Below are positions 7,770-17,400 of a stretch of DNA of 64,000 bases, one piece after another. Position 1 is the stretch's first letter; each line of letters opens with the position of its first letter. Location of the stretch: the NCBI GenBank assembly GCA_019135865.1, contig JAGVVD010000011.1:62001-126000 (forward strand). Reading direction: 5' to 3'. Source of the stretch: Elusimicrobiota bacterium. Lineage in GTDB: Bacteria; Elusimicrobiota; Elusimicrobia; Elusimicrobiales; UBA9959. A program made the position numbers and the translations under genes. The notes beneath the pieces are model-generated. The model saw only the letters and a program-made list of their open reading frames with translations. It did not search any database and was not told the DNA's origin.

Positions 7770-8486
7770 ATGCAACAGGTGAACGTTTCAGCCCAGCCCC
7801 GTGAGAAGACGGGCGGCAAGGGCGCTATCAGCTCCGTGCTCGGCAAGGGCATGGTCCCGGCCGTGGTCTACGGCGGCGAGAAGAAGCCCGTCTCCGTCAT
7901 GGTGGGGGAGAAGGAGATCGCCGGCGTGCTCAAGTTCGGCGACAACGCCCTCATAAAGCTCAAGTACGGTTCCGAAGAGGAGAACGTCATCATCAAGGTC
8001 GTGCAGCGCCACGTCGTGACCGACAGGGTCATACACCTCGACTTCCAGCGCATCCGGCTGACCGACAAGATGAAGTTCAAGGTCCACGTCAAGCTCGTCG
8101 GCGAGCCCCAGGGCGTGAAGCTCCAGGGCGGCATCATGGAACACGCCCTGCGCGAGTTCAACGTCCTCTGCATGCCGACCGAGATCCCCAAGGAGATCGA
8201 GGTCGACGTCACGAGCCTCAAGATCGGCGATTCCATCCGCGTCAAGGACGTGAAGTCGACGGTCGAGCTGACCGACGACCCGAACCATGTCGTCGTCAGC
8301 GTCATAGCGGCCAAGGAGGAGGTCGTCGAGACCCCCGCGGCCGCCGCCGCCGGCACGGCCGAGCCCGAGGTCATAGCCAAGGGCAAGAAGGAAGAGGAAG
8401 GCGCGGAAGGCGCCAAGCCCGCCGCGGGAGCCAAGCCAGCGGCCGGCGCCAAGCCGGAAGAGAAGAAGGCCGAACCCAAGAAATAA
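7770..8486 (+). CDS. rplY: 50S ribosomal protein L25/TL5/CTC
   Basis: This is the 238-residue, long (CTC/TL5) form of the 5S-rRNA-binding protein L25. The N-terminal domain includes RVIHLDFQRIRLTDK and is followed by the TL5-type C-terminal domain. The last 40 residues are a low-complexity Lys/Ala/Glu/Pro tail with a repeated AGAKPA unit, probably disordered. A perfect AGGAGG at 7759-7764 favours the ATG at 7770 over the GTG at 7767. The neighbours prs and pth match the usual prs-ctc-pth order. Confidence 0.95.
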   Translation: MQQVNVSAQPREKTGGKGAISSVLGKGMVPAVVYGGEKKPVSVMVGEKEIAGVLKFGDNALIKLKYGSEEENVIIKVVQRHVVTDRVIHLDFQRIRLTDKMKFKVHVKLVGEPQGVKLQGGIMEHALREFNVLCMPTEIPKEIEVDVTSLKIGDSIRVKDVKSTVELTDDPNHVVVSVIAAKEEVVETPAAAAAGTAEPEVIAKGKKEEEGAEGAKPAAGAKPAAGAKPEEKKAEPKK

Positions 8487-8504
8487 GGCGGCCCTTCTCA
8501 CAAC

Positions 8505-8551
8505 GGGAGCGGGAGCCGATAGAACTGTTCGGTTCCCGCTCCCCGCTTTTT
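8505..8551 (+). terminator. Strong hairpin with T-tract between rplY and pth
   Basis: GGGAGCGGGAGCCG at 8505-8518 pairs over 14 bp (one G-U) with 8530-8543, and five T residues follow at 8547-8551. A second, competing hairpin, CCCGCTTTTTAAGCGGG (8542-8558), overlaps the pth ribosome-binding region. It may terminate or attenuate transcription into pth. Confidence 0.6.
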
Positions 8552-8565
8552 AAGCGGGAGGGGGA

Positions 8566-9147
8566 GTGGAAGACCAGGTACAGCTCGCGGTCCTGCTGGG
8601 GAACCCGGGGCCGGAATACGAAAGGACGAGGCACAATATCGGCTTCATGGTCGCCGACCTGGCCGCCGGACGCCTCGCGCCCGGGGAGCGCTGGCGCGAC
8701 TGGAAGGGCCTCGGCCTTTACGTGGAATTCTCCAGCGGCGGCCGCCGCTGTTTCCTGCTCAAACCGCAGACCTATATGAACCTCTCCGGGCGGGCCGTAC
8801 AGAGCCTGGGCGGTTTCTATAAAGTGCCGGCCCCGGCCATACTGGCCGTCTACGACGACCTGGCGCTGCCGTTCGGCAAGCTCCGCATACGCAAGGACGG
8901 GTCCGGCGGGACGCATAACGGCATGAACTCGGTCATCGAGGCCGTCGGTCCGGCGCTGCCGCGGCTGCGCCTGGGCATCGGTCCCAGGCCGGCGCATATC
9001 CCCGGGACGAATTTCGTGCTTTCCAGGTTCTCTAAAGAAGAGGAGGAGCGTCTGCCGGCTTTCCTGGCCGCCGCCTGCGACGCCCTGGCCGGGGCTTTCT
9101 CGGACGGGGTGGAGAGGGCGATGAACGCTTTCAACAATGCACTTTAA
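8566..9147 (+). CDS. pth: Peptidyl-tRNA hydrolase
   Basis: Pth releases tRNA from stalled peptidyl-tRNA. At 193 residues it has the usual length. LLGNPGPEYERTRHNIGF carries the catalytic His and the Asn. KPQTYMNLSGRAV and YDDLALPFGKLRIRKDGSGG are canonical. The usual GGHNGLRS segment reads GTHNGMNS but keeps the His-Asn pair. The start is a GTG at 8566 after a GGGAGGGGGA Shine-Dalgarno stretch; no in-frame ATG precedes the conserved core. Its 3' end overlaps the next gene by 11 nt. Confidence 0.95.
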   Translation: MEDQVQLAVLLGNPGPEYERTRHNIGFMVADLAAGRLAPGERWRDWKGLGLYVEFSSGGRRCFLLKPQTYMNLSGRAVQSLGGFYKVPAPAILAVYDDLALPFGKLRIRKDGSGGTHNGMNSVIEAVGPALPRLRLGIGPRPAHIPGTNFVLSRFSKEEEERLPAFLAAACDALAGAFSDGVERAMNAFNNAL

Positions 9148-9376
9148 CGTACCGCCGCTGCTGAAGATAATCCTCGGCTTCGCTTTCCTGACGGCCGGCA
9201 TGGGGTATCTCTACAAGCCGGACCTGATGCTCAAGCTCAACAAGATACTGCGCGAGACCGTCCTCAACGATTCCTGGGTCGCGCTCAACCGCAGGAGCGT
9301 GGGCCTGCTGCTGGCGCTGCTCGGGGCGCTCCTGCTCTACATGGGCTTCGACAGGCTGGGGCCGCTCTATCCCTGA
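9137..9376 (+). CDS. Small membrane protein of unknown function
   Basis: This 79-residue protein has two probable membrane helices (about residues 8-26 and 54-71) joined by a basic, polar loop. I do not recognise the family. The start overlaps the end of pth by 11 nt, which implies co-translation. It is the last gene before the bidirectional terminator at 9401. GC content and codon use look like the neighbours. Confidence 0.7.
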   Translation: MHFNVPPLLKIILGFAFLTAGMGYLYKPDLMLKLNKILRETVLNDSWVALNRRSVGLLLALLGALLLYMGFDRLGPLYP

Positions 9377-9400
9377 CTCCCTTTTCCGGACATGAAAAAA

Positions 9401-9430
9401 CCGCCGGGAAAGTTCCCCGGCGGTCCTTTT
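9401..9430. terminator. Bidirectional terminator
   Basis: CCGCCGGG (9401-9408) pairs with CCCGGCGG (9416-9423). It is preceded by AAAAAA and followed by TCCTTTT, so it can serve both the pth unit and the convergent minus-strand ORF. Confidence 0.75.
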
Positions 9431-9446
9431 CCGGTACGCGGCCGCG

Positions 9447-9620
9447 CTAGTTCGTATTGACGGCCCGGCCCTTGCCGCTCCCGGTCACGAGAAAAAGCCA
9501 GACCAGCTTGTCCGTGGATCTCATGATCTCCCGCCAGGGTTTCCCCTTGACGGCGGGTTTATCCCCGGTGCGCCGGGGATTGTCGGATTCGTACCTTCTG
9601 GAAAGTTCTTCCCAGGTCAT
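9447..9620 (-). CDS. Small hypothetical protein
   Basis: This 57-residue, strongly charged protein (MTWEELSRRYESDNPRR...) ends in a short hydrophobic WLFLV segment. I chose the start at 9620 because a GGGGGG Shine-Dalgarno lies just upstream on the minus strand. The frame is open further, to TTG at 9680 and ATG at 9677, but these would sit on a TATACT box (complement of 9681-9686) that looks like its promoter. I recognise no family, and coding status is uncertain. Confidence 0.45.
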   Translation of the reverse strand: MTWEELSRRYESDNPRRTGDKPAVKGKPWREIMRSTDKLVWLFLVTGSGKGRAVNTN

Positions 9621-9749
9621 CTGTCCCCCCTCTGAACCCCCGGTTTCGGGCGCTGAAACCCATGGGGTCCCCTCCATCAAAGTATAGCCCGCGCGGGCGC
9701 CGGCCGGCAGGGCCGGCGGGCCTACCCGCGGCCGGGTCCAAAGTCCCGG

Positions 9750-10175
9750 CTACTCCTTCTTATGCAGCAGCAGGTCCCCCGCCTTTGAAATGAGCAGCAG
9801 GTCCCCGCCCGTCGCGCCGTAAAAGTCGCCGGGCCTCGGGACGCCTATCTCGCCGTGCGTGTTGAGGAAAGCCTCCAGGCGGAATCTGAGCGGCAGGAGC
9901 TCGGGAAGTATCAGGTCCGAGCCGTCCATCGAGTACTGCAGCGGGAAAGACGGGTTTATGATCTTCAGCACGGCGAAAGGGACCCCCGCTTCGCCGCGGG
10001 CCACGATGAAGAGCATCGTGTTGGACTTGAGAACCTTCTGCCCCGGCACGGGCTCCAGCTCCACCGTCCCGGAGACGCTGAAGGCGGCGCGCAGGAGGTA
10101 GGGCGAGAGGAACCAGGCCGCCGCAGCGCAGACGGCCAGCAGAAGAGAGAGATAGAACCGCTTTTTCAGCAACAT
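9750..10175 (-). CDS. Membrane-anchored protein with CcmI/CycH C-terminal-like domain
   Basis: The protein has 141 residues. Residues about 7-28 form an N-terminal signal anchor after a KK pair. The rest matches the pattern of the periplasmic C-terminal domain of the cytochrome c biogenesis factor CcmI/CycH: SGTVELEPVPGQ, then LFIVARGEAGVPFAVLKI and a final PRPGDFYG. In CcmI this domain presents apocytochrome to the haem ligation complex. Here it stands alone, without the TPR part and without ccm genes nearby, so its function is open. A TAGAAT box (complement of 10185-10190) lies 9 nt before the ATG, which suggests a near-leaderless mRNA. Confidence 0.65.
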   Translation of the reverse strand: MLLKKRFYLSLLLAVCAAAAWFLSPYLLRAAFSVSGTVELEPVPGQKVLKSNTMLFIVARGEAGVPFAVLKIINPSFPLQYSMDGSDLILPELLPLRFRLEAFLNTHGEIGVPRPGDFYGATGGDLLLISKAGDLLLHKKE

Positions 10176-10184
10176 CCGGCTTTG

Positions 10185-10190
10185 ATTCTA
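10185..10190 (-). promoter_or_regulatory. -10 box of the CcmI-like gene
   Basis: The minus strand reads TAGAAT (5 of 6 to consensus), ending 9 nt before the ATG at 10175. No Shine-Dalgarno is evident between them. Confidence 0.4.
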
Positions 10191-10273
10191 TAAAATAGGG
10201 AGGGCGCCGCGCATCCGTATTCCCGGGCGGGGCGGCGCAATAATCATTTAATATTCATTTAACAACCCCTTTA

Positions 10274-10302
10274 TTGAAGAGCGGGGGGCGCCATGTTAAA
10301 CT
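10274..10302 (+). promoter_or_regulatory. Promoter of the coiled-coil gene
   Basis: TTGAAG (10274-10279), a 17-nt spacer and TAAACT (10297-10302) preceded by TGT make an extended -10 promoter. It lies 27 nt upstream of the ATG. Confidence 0.5.
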
Positions 10303-10329
10303 GTTACTGTAGATCTTAAGGAGCTGATC

Positions 10330-12519
10330 ATGGCCGACGATTATACCGAACTTGAGCAGCTGGTCAACGACGTTACCAGCATAGATACCGCGAGGATGAC
10401 CCTGCGCTGGGCGCTCGAGCGCCTCAACGGCATCGAGAAAGAGCGCGCCGTGCTCCGGAAGGACCTCGGTCTTTCCGAGGAGGGCCGCAAGAGCCTCGAG
10501 GCCCGCGTGCGCGAACTCGAGGAGTCCTTCCGCAGCCGCGCCAAGGCCCTGGACGAGAAAGAAGGCTTTTATTCCAAACTGGAAGCCACCATGTCGCTGC
10601 TGGGCGAAGGCAAGCTGGACCTGCAGCAGCTGCTGCGCAAGGAGACCCGCCTGGACCAGCTGCGCGCCGCTCTGGAGGAGGAATACCAGGCCAAGTTCGA
10701 GGAACTCGACCGCAAACAGAAGTCGGTCATAGAGCGCTGGAACCGGCGCCTGCTGGACGTGGAGGCCCAGTACGCCGCCCGCCTGAGCGAGGCGCAGGCG
10801 GAATACGATTCGCTCCGCTCCGGGATGGAGGCCGAGCACCAGTCCCGCCTGACCGCGCTGGAGAAGAATTACAGGTCCAGGGAGGCCGGCCTTAAAGCCC
10901 GCATCGACCTGCTGGAGAAGTCGCTGCGCGGTTCGGAGGGGGACGTCGAGTCCCGCCGCCGGGAGCTCGAGAGCGAGTTCCTGGCAAGAAAGACCGTGCT
11001 CGAGGAGAATTTCCTCCGTCTGCGCACCGAACTGGAGTCCTCGCTGGACGCCAGGCTGCGTTCGGTGGACGCCGCGCACGCGGAGCAGCTGCGCTCGCTG
11101 GAGTCCACCTGGTCCGTGGAACGCGCCCGGCTGCTCGAAGAGCAGAGGGCGAGGGAGTCGCAGTTCAAAGCGGCGCAGGAGAGGATAGGGGAGCTGGAGA
11201 GCGAACTGGCCTCGGCGCGGGACCGCGCGGCGGCGGAAGCCGCGGCCCTGCTCGCGAAAAAAGAGGAGTTTTTCCGCTCGCGGACCGCCGAACTGGAACG
11301 CAGGCTGGCCGCGGCGGAGGAAGAGCAGTCCGCCGAAGTGTTCAGGCGGATAAGGGAGAAAGAGGAACTGTTCGACCGGACGCTGGCGGAAGCCGAAGTC
11401 CAGCGGGAGCGGGACCGCGCGGCGTTCGAGGCGCGCGCGAAAGAGGAACGCGACTTCGCCGAAAGGAGGTTCTCGGAACTTTCCGCCGCCGCCGCCGAAA
11501 AGGAACGGGAGCTGGAGGGCACGGCGCGCTCCCTGCGCGCCGAACTGGCGGCCGAACGGGAGCGTCTCGGGGCGCTGGCCGCCGCCGCCGAAAAGAGCGC
11601 GGAAGAGGCCCGCGCCGGGATACGGCGCCTGCTCGAGCTCAACCGCCGCGCCGGGGAGGAGGCCGTGGCCGCCGAGGCCGGCTTCAGCCGCGAGCTGGCG
11701 GAGGTCCGCGCCGCGGCCGAAAAGGAGGCGCGGGAGCGCGTAGAGGAGGCCGTGAAGGTCCGTACCGCCGCTGCGGCGGCCGAGATAGAGGCGCTGAGGT
11801 CCGCGAAGGCGGGGCTGGAGGAGAAGGCCGCCCGCCTGGAGGACGGACTGTCCGCGGCCCGCGCCGAAGCCGCCAGGCTCGAACGCGAGCACCGCGCCAG
11901 GGAGGCCCTGGAGAAGGACTCGGCCCGGTCCGAAAAGGCCGCCGAAGAGTCCGGGCGCGCCCGCGCCGCGCGGGAGAAGGAGGGCCTGCTGGCCGAGCTG
12001 GGGAAGCGCGAGAAACTCCTGGAGGCCGCCGGCCTGAAGATCGCCGATCTCGAGAAGCGGCTGGCCTCCCACGGGCAGGAGGCCGCCGAAGTCGTGCTCG
12101 GGCGGCTGGCCGGGCAGGAGGAAAAGTTCCGGGAGATCATCGCCGGGTTCCAGAAGCGGCAGCTGGAGCTGGAAGCGGGCTATTTCACGCAGCTCGAACG
12201 GGCCCGCATGGATTACGAGGAACGCCTCGCCCGGGCGGCCGAACTGGCCGCGGGCAGGGAGAAGCTGCTCAAAGAGCGCGAGGCGGCCTGCGCCAGCCGT
12301 CAGCGGGAACTGGACGCCGCGCAGGCGGAGCTCCTTTCCAGGGGCGCGGCCATGGAAAAAGAATTGTCGGAGCGGCTCCGGGCCGCGGCCGAGGCCGGGC
12401 GCGGGCTGGACGCCCGCCGCCTGGAACTGGAGCGGGACTACGCCGGCCGGTCCGCGGAGGTCGAGAAACTGCGTCTCGAACTCTCCAGGGCCATAGCCGC
12501 CTATAAGGGCAGGAAATGA
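10330..12519 (+). CDS. Long coiled-coil protein
   Basis: The 729-residue protein is almost entirely made of Glu/Arg/Ala/Leu-rich heptads and has no signal peptide or membrane segment, so it should be a cytoplasmic rod. The first 45 residues (ELEQLVNDVTSIDTARMTLRWALERLNGIE) are less repetitive and could be a small globular or docking region. It resembles SMC/Rad50-type coiled coils only in composition; there are no Walker motifs. The start has AGGAG 7 nt upstream and an extended -10 promoter. The stop overlaps the start region of the next gene, whose product has a coiled coil and membrane helices, so a membrane-tethered structural pair is plausible. Confidence 0.8.
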   Translation: MADDYTELEQLVNDVTSIDTARMTLRWALERLNGIEKERAVLRKDLGLSEEGRKSLEARVRELEESFRSRAKALDEKEGFYSKLEATMSLLGEGKLDLQQLLRKETRLDQLRAALEEEYQAKFEELDRKQKSVIERWNRRLLDVEAQYAARLSEAQAEYDSLRSGMEAEHQSRLTALEKNYRSREAGLKARIDLLEKSLRGSEGDVESRRRELESEFLARKTVLEENFLRLRTELESSLDARLRSVDAAHAEQLRSLESTWSVERARLLEEQRARESQFKAAQERIGELESELASARDRAAAEAAALLAKKEEFFRSRTAELERRLAAAEEEQSAEVFRRIREKEELFDRTLAEAEVQRERDRAAFEARAKEERDFAERRFSELSAAAAEKERELEGTARSLRAELAAERERLGALAAAAEKSAEEARAGIRRLLELNRRAGEEAVAAEAGFSRELAEVRAAAEKEARERVEEAVKVRTAAAAAEIEALRSAKAGLEEKAARLEDGLSAARAEAARLEREHRAREALEKDSARSEKAAEESGRARAAREKEGLLAELGKREKLLEAAGLKIADLEKRLASHGQEAAEVVLGRLAGQEEKFREIIAGFQKRQLELEAGYFTQLERARMDYEERLARAAELAAGREKLLKEREAACASRQRELDAAQAELLSRGAAMEKELSERLRAAAEAGRGLDARRLELERDYAGRSAEVEKLRLELSRAIAAYKGRK

Positions 12520-12521
12520 TC

Positions 12522-13049
12522 ATGAACAAGGGAAAAGCGGTCAGGTGCGTTCCGGCGGAACTGTTCCGCGGCCTGCAGGACCTCTCCCGCGGGCTCTGGG
12601 AGGAGAAGAACCCCGCCGCGGTACGCCTGGGCGCGCTGCTGGAGGAATTCGGCGAAGAGGTCTCCTCCATGGAGAAACTGGTCGGCGAGCACGAGGCCGC
12701 CTGCTCGGCCCGCCTGTCCGAGGCCGGGCGGGAGCACGCCGCGAAAGAGGCGCAGCTGCTGGCGCGGATAGACGAACTGCGGGAGCGGACGGCGGCGCCG
12801 GAGGCCGGCCCCGCGGACGCGCCCCGGTCCCTCCCGCCCGTTCCGGAGCCCGCGTCCCGCGCCGCGCAGGGCCGGGAGGAGAGCAGGGAGATCTTCGTTT
12901 TCGCGCTCCTTGTCTCGGTGCTGACCTCGGCACTGGGCGTCATCGGGGGCTATCCTTACCTGGTGTTCGCCGGCGCGGCCGCTTTCGCCCTTTTCGCCGC
13001 CGTCTTCCTCCTTGTGCTGGCGGGCGCCTATTTCGACCGCCGCCGCTGA
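12522..13049 (+). CDS. Coiled-coil protein with C-terminal membrane helices
   Basis: This 175-residue protein has an N-terminal soluble region with helical, Glu-rich segments (about residues 10-85) and a Pro/Ala/Glu-rich linker. Two hydrophobic helices follow at about residues 120-140 and 145-168, and it ends in DRRR. I do not recognise a family. I chose the ATG at 12522 because AGGA at 12511-12514 gives a spacing of 7; the ATG at 12516 overlaps the upstream stop but is too close to the box. It is probably translated with the coiled-coil protein and could anchor it to the inner membrane. Confidence 0.65.
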   Translation: MNKGKAVRCVPAELFRGLQDLSRGLWEEKNPAAVRLGALLEEFGEEVSSMEKLVGEHEAACSARLSEAGREHAAKEAQLLARIDELRERTAAPEAGPADAPRSLPPVPEPASRAAQGREESREIFVFALLVSVLTSALGVIGGYPYLVFAGAAAFALFAAVFLLVLAGAYFDRRR

Positions 13050-13208
13050 TCCCCGCCGCCGGGCGGGGGAACGTCCCCGGCGTGGCTGGCCCGCATCTTC
13101 ACTCCACATAACGTCGCTTTATTAAGGCATCTTTATGAAAGGATGTGTTTTGCCATGCGCAAGATCGCATGAGGCGGTCTACGCGGGCGATAGTGATAAT
13201 TCCCGCTC

Positions 13209-13237
13209 TTGACACCGCTTTGGTCCTTTTATAGCAT
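13209..13237 (+). promoter_or_regulatory. Promoter of the secreted-protein/PorV operon
   Basis: A perfect TTGACA (13209-13214), a 17-nt spacer and TAGCAT (13232-13237) lie 96 nt upstream of the start at 13334. Confidence 0.5.
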
Positions 13238-13333
13238 GGACTGACGGATTCGGGGGGGGATAATCCTTTGCAAATTTCAGGGTTCATTAGATACGCCGCG
13301 AGGGCGGCATACGCTGTATTATTGGAGGATAAT

Positions 13334-14446
13334 ATGAAGATGGTTCCATTCGTGGTCATAATTATGATTAGTGGCATATTCATGGGCTTTTCCCAGAGTT
13401 TCGGCGCCGATTCCGAGATAAAAAAAGACGAGACAAGGGTTCATGAACTGCTTTCCAAAATTGAGCAGGCGCAGGGCTTCCCCAATGCCATGAATCGAGC
13501 GATTCAGCTTTTCGAACGGGAAACGCGGCCTGGTAAAGTTACTCCCGAACTGAAGCGTGAGATTATCAATCGTCTTGTCGGAGTGTACAAGACCATGGGG
13601 GCTCCGTCTCAATTGTGCGCGGATAAATTCCCCGATATCGATCAATATATCCAATGCCTTGGCAAAGAAGACGATCTCGATGAACTAATCAAAAGTGCGA
13701 ACAGACGGGGGATCATCGGTATTGTCAGTAATTATGGCGGTTCGAATGAGGCGCGAGAGTTCTTTTTAGACGTTCTGGAGAATGCAAACCCTCTTTACCG
13801 TAAAGAGGCCTTACATCAAATATACTTCGGGGGAATTAACGGTGATGAGGTTTATGACAAGATACAAAGCCTTGTTTCTCGCGGATTGGTAAACAAGAAA
13901 GATGTCCTTTCCGCACTGAAAGGGGCCAACCCGAAGCGTGCGATCAAAGAGATACAGGATTTAATTGCTACTACTAAGGACCCCGAACAGTTCGTCAGAA
14001 AAGGCAACCTGCTCTCGGAATACGGCGACCCTGACCTGATGGATGTAGTGGTGGACCGCTATGAGCACTTTAAAAACATCCCTCAGGGCGAGAGGCCTCA
14101 TCGTTATGACCCGACCTACGCTTTCAAGAGAGATGTTCTCGAAAAATATATTGAGAAAAAAAACGGTGTGCGCTTAAAAAAGGCGCTTGGTATTTTCGCG
14201 GACCGGGGAACTTTTGATGATATGAGCCTGGGCATCATAGAGACAAAAATAAAAAACGGGGACGCTTATTCGCGTGAAGCCGCTGCCGATTTTCTTGTTA
14301 GTCAAATCGAAAAAGGGTTCGTCAGCAGGGAAAAGGGGGTTCCGGTTTTAAAAACAGCTTTGTCGCGCGAAAGCGACCATAGCCTTAAAACCAAACTGGA
14401 AAAAGCTGTAAGTGGTTCAAGAATGGGCGGGGGTATGGAGAAATGA
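13334..14446 (+). CDS. Exported protein of unknown function, first gene of the TIG/PorV operon
   Basis: The 370-residue protein has a signal peptide (about residues 1-24, ending SQSFGA) and then a mainly helical, charged sequence that could be HEAT-like; I see no decisive motif. I chose the ATG at 13334 because GGAGG (13324-13328) lies 5 nt upstream and the signal peptide starts there; the frame opens earlier at 13268 without support. Base composition is distinctly AT-richer than in the housekeeping genes, with many A/T third positions. The stop overlaps the giant gene's start (14443) as ATGA, so the two are coupled. Confidence 0.75.
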   Translation: MKMVPFVVIIMISGIFMGFSQSFGADSEIKKDETRVHELLSKIEQAQGFPNAMNRAIQLFERETRPGKVTPELKREIINRLVGVYKTMGAPSQLCADKFPDIDQYIQCLGKEDDLDELIKSANRRGIIGIVSNYGGSNEAREFFLDVLENANPLYRKEALHQIYFGGINGDEVYDKIQSLVSRGLVNKKDVLSALKGANPKRAIKEIQDLIATTKDPEQFVRKGNLLSEYGDPDLMDVVVDRYEHFKNIPQGERPHRYDPTYAFKRDVLEKYIEKKNGVRLKKALGIFADRGTFDDMSLGIIETKIKNGDAYSREAAADFLVSQIEKGFVSREKGVPVLKTALSRESDHSLKTKLEKAVSGSRMGGGMEK

Positions 14447-17400
14447 ATCGCTTTCTGTTTGCGTTATTGTCGATATTCATATTCAACAACTTTAACATTT
14501 ATGCACAGGCCCAGGGGAATATCTCCGCCAGGGAAATCGGAGATGTTGTATTCCGTAATCTGGATTTTAATATTGGCGGAATTACGGATGTTCATGGTGC
14601 GATTTATGTGGGGCATACGATCAAAACAGGGATGCCGAGTGCCGCCTTCTTCCATGAGCTCATCGAGATGGCCGGCGTTCCCAAGGGAGGGACATCATTG
14701 AAGTTGCTGAGAGGTCCGGCCGGGGAGATTTATCTGGACAATATTGTGACCCAGGCCGAGGGTATTGGTTATGAAAACCTGGCGTCTTTTTCGACCATGC
14801 ATTCCGGATATCGTGGCGCTTTCATGCACCCGAGTTATCCGGGTATTGTGATTCGCAGGCGTATATTGGAGAAAGCCCAGGAGTTAATGTTCAGGGATGA
14901 CCCAATTTCTTACATTGTTGTCTCCGGCGAGTCTTTTTCTGATCTGTCTTTCAAGTATTTCCGTTACCATGAAACTGCAGGAGCCACGCTCACTGATGCT
15001 GATATAGATCGTATGCGCAGCGATGCCTTTGTCGAATATTGCTATGCGGCCGCCGGCCGGCCGATACTGGGCGACAATATTACCACGCGGACGGGGGCGG
15101 ATGCGCTTAATTCGCGGGGAATCGGGCTCCTGCCTTCTCATCAGATGGAGGCAATGGGAGCCTCTTTGACCGGAAATCCTGTTTTAAAGGCCTATGATAA
15201 TCTAACCAATGAGTTGATTTCGGATATCGCCGGGACAACGGACCTGCGTCTTGAGCTTAAGGATTTTCAGTCCGGCCCCGGATATGTTTCCATTCAACGG
15301 TTGCAGGGCGGTTATCCGCTGGGGTCGGCCGGTGTTTTATCTTTTGATCTTAAATCCCCGCAAGGGCATATATTGCTCGACAACATCGCGGAAGTTCAGG
15401 AGAGGAACCTGTCCGACTTCGCCGATATCACCCCTGGATATTCCTATCAGATCCGCGCCTACGACCACGCCGGGAATTATTCCGACCTCAGCTTCCAAGT
15501 GGCCGGGTATCCCACTGTGAGCATGGAATCCGTCAGTCCTCTTTATTATGACTTCAGGGGGGTCTCGCCGATAATACCGTCCACGCAGGAGCGTGACCAC
15601 TATTTTACATTCAAGGACAATACTGTCGGATTGTCACACGTGCTGATGACGGGTCCTGCGGGGACTATCATGGATTGGACGTTCGAGCCGCCCGTTAATC
15701 TCGAGGACGCTCGTCTGACCGGAATGGCGCCCGGGGACTATAACATTGTCGTGACCAACGCGGCCGGCAACGCGACCATGGCGTCCTTCAATATTGCGGA
15801 CCTGAACGTTCACGTGAACATAGACGGTTCCCGGCAGGTCATAGATTATTCGCCCGATCCTTTAGGCCCCAGTTCGATAGTGGTGAGGTTGAAAGCGGTA
15901 GGCGAAGGTTCAAATGATTTGGACCGCATCGAGTTGCTTGATTCAGTTGGGTCGGTTCTGGATGTTAAACAACTCGACGGAAAAAATGCTGAGGCTAATT
16001 TTTTATTGCCTTCCCTTGTGGTGTCTGAACCGCTGTTCTATATAGAGCCGTACCGCGCTCCAACCCCCCTGTTTCATGGGACACTTCGGCTATGGGATAC
16101 GAAAGGCAACCACAAACTTACGGACATCGATTTGTCCATGAATTATTTTGGGGGCGTGCCGATGGGTGCGTGGACCGGAATGCTTTTAGAGACGCCTGAT
16201 TTTACCGCAAGTGGTTCGCATAAGTCGGAGATTTTTGATATAGAGGAGGTCCCCACGCCGTTGTTGTCGGGCGCACTTGTTTCCGATACTTACACCAACT
16301 ATGAACCTGGATTTTCTAGGCTAGGAGTAAGGTTCTCGGGGACGGCGACCAAGGAGGCCGGTTCAGGGCCTATCACCGATAAGCAGTTTGTCGGCTCCAT
16401 AAGTATTAGGTCGTATACCTCCGATTCCCCGGATATGTCTAATGCCGCGCAGTATATGGTGGAGGCAGGAAACCTTTACGCGGTCAAATACGACTGCGAG
16501 GCAGGAACGGCGGCGGGGGTAATCATAGGAGATCTTGCTGCGCAAGTGTGTATTGAAGGTCAGGTTCCGCAAAGGCCGATGATTCCGGTCAAAAGATACA
16601 TCCAAATCGAGGCTATTTTTAGGGAAGCCAGCCCCAGTTCTTTCGTGAACAGACTGTGTTTAGTGCCGGAGGTGGATGAAAATTATCAACCAACTGGGCG
16701 CTGCACGACGGGTCTCGTTCCGGAGAAATGGAGCTTTCATAAGCCGGGGTATCTTTCCGGGATTGCCATCAACAGTTTGGAGTATCCCCCAGGCGACCCC
16801 AATCAGGTTATTGCCGGGGAGAATGTTTCGCTGGAACGTCTCGACGGGCAGGTTAAAATTGATTTCAGCAAAGTCTTGGAGCCGGGTTCGCTCTCGGCTA
16901 CTCTCACTGCTTCCGAGTCTCCCCCGGGATTCGTAGCGAGTCCTGCGGGCCTTGCGTATGAAATTGGCGTCGGACTTCTGTTTGCGGGCACAGCAAAAAT
17001 GACCATAAAGCATGATACGAACCTCTTAACAGCCGAACAAATCTCCATGTCGAGGATTGTTAAAGTTCTGGATGATCCCGCCGGAAAGTATGAAATTTTG
17101 CCTACTATAAACAACGGCGACGGAACGGTTTCCACTAACATAACCGGCTCCGGTCGTTTTATGGTGATGTTTCCGGAATTCCAAATTCCCCGGACCGTCT
17201 CCGGTTCCAATCTCACATTCTTTTCTGGCGAGGCTGTTTCTCTGGAAAACTACAATACATCGTCCCCCGAAGGACAGGCTCTGCTGGCGATGGTCAAATC
17301 ATATGACCGAATTCCATTGGGGCAAATAATACGCCTGGGGCCGGATGGGGTAAGTTTTTCGCCGAGCGGCGTTGTCCGCATGATTTATTCGGACGCCGAC

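Noticed and set aside
13051-13068. Terminator after the coiled-coil pair
   Set aside because: CCCCGCC/GGCGGGG can pair, but no T-tract follows.
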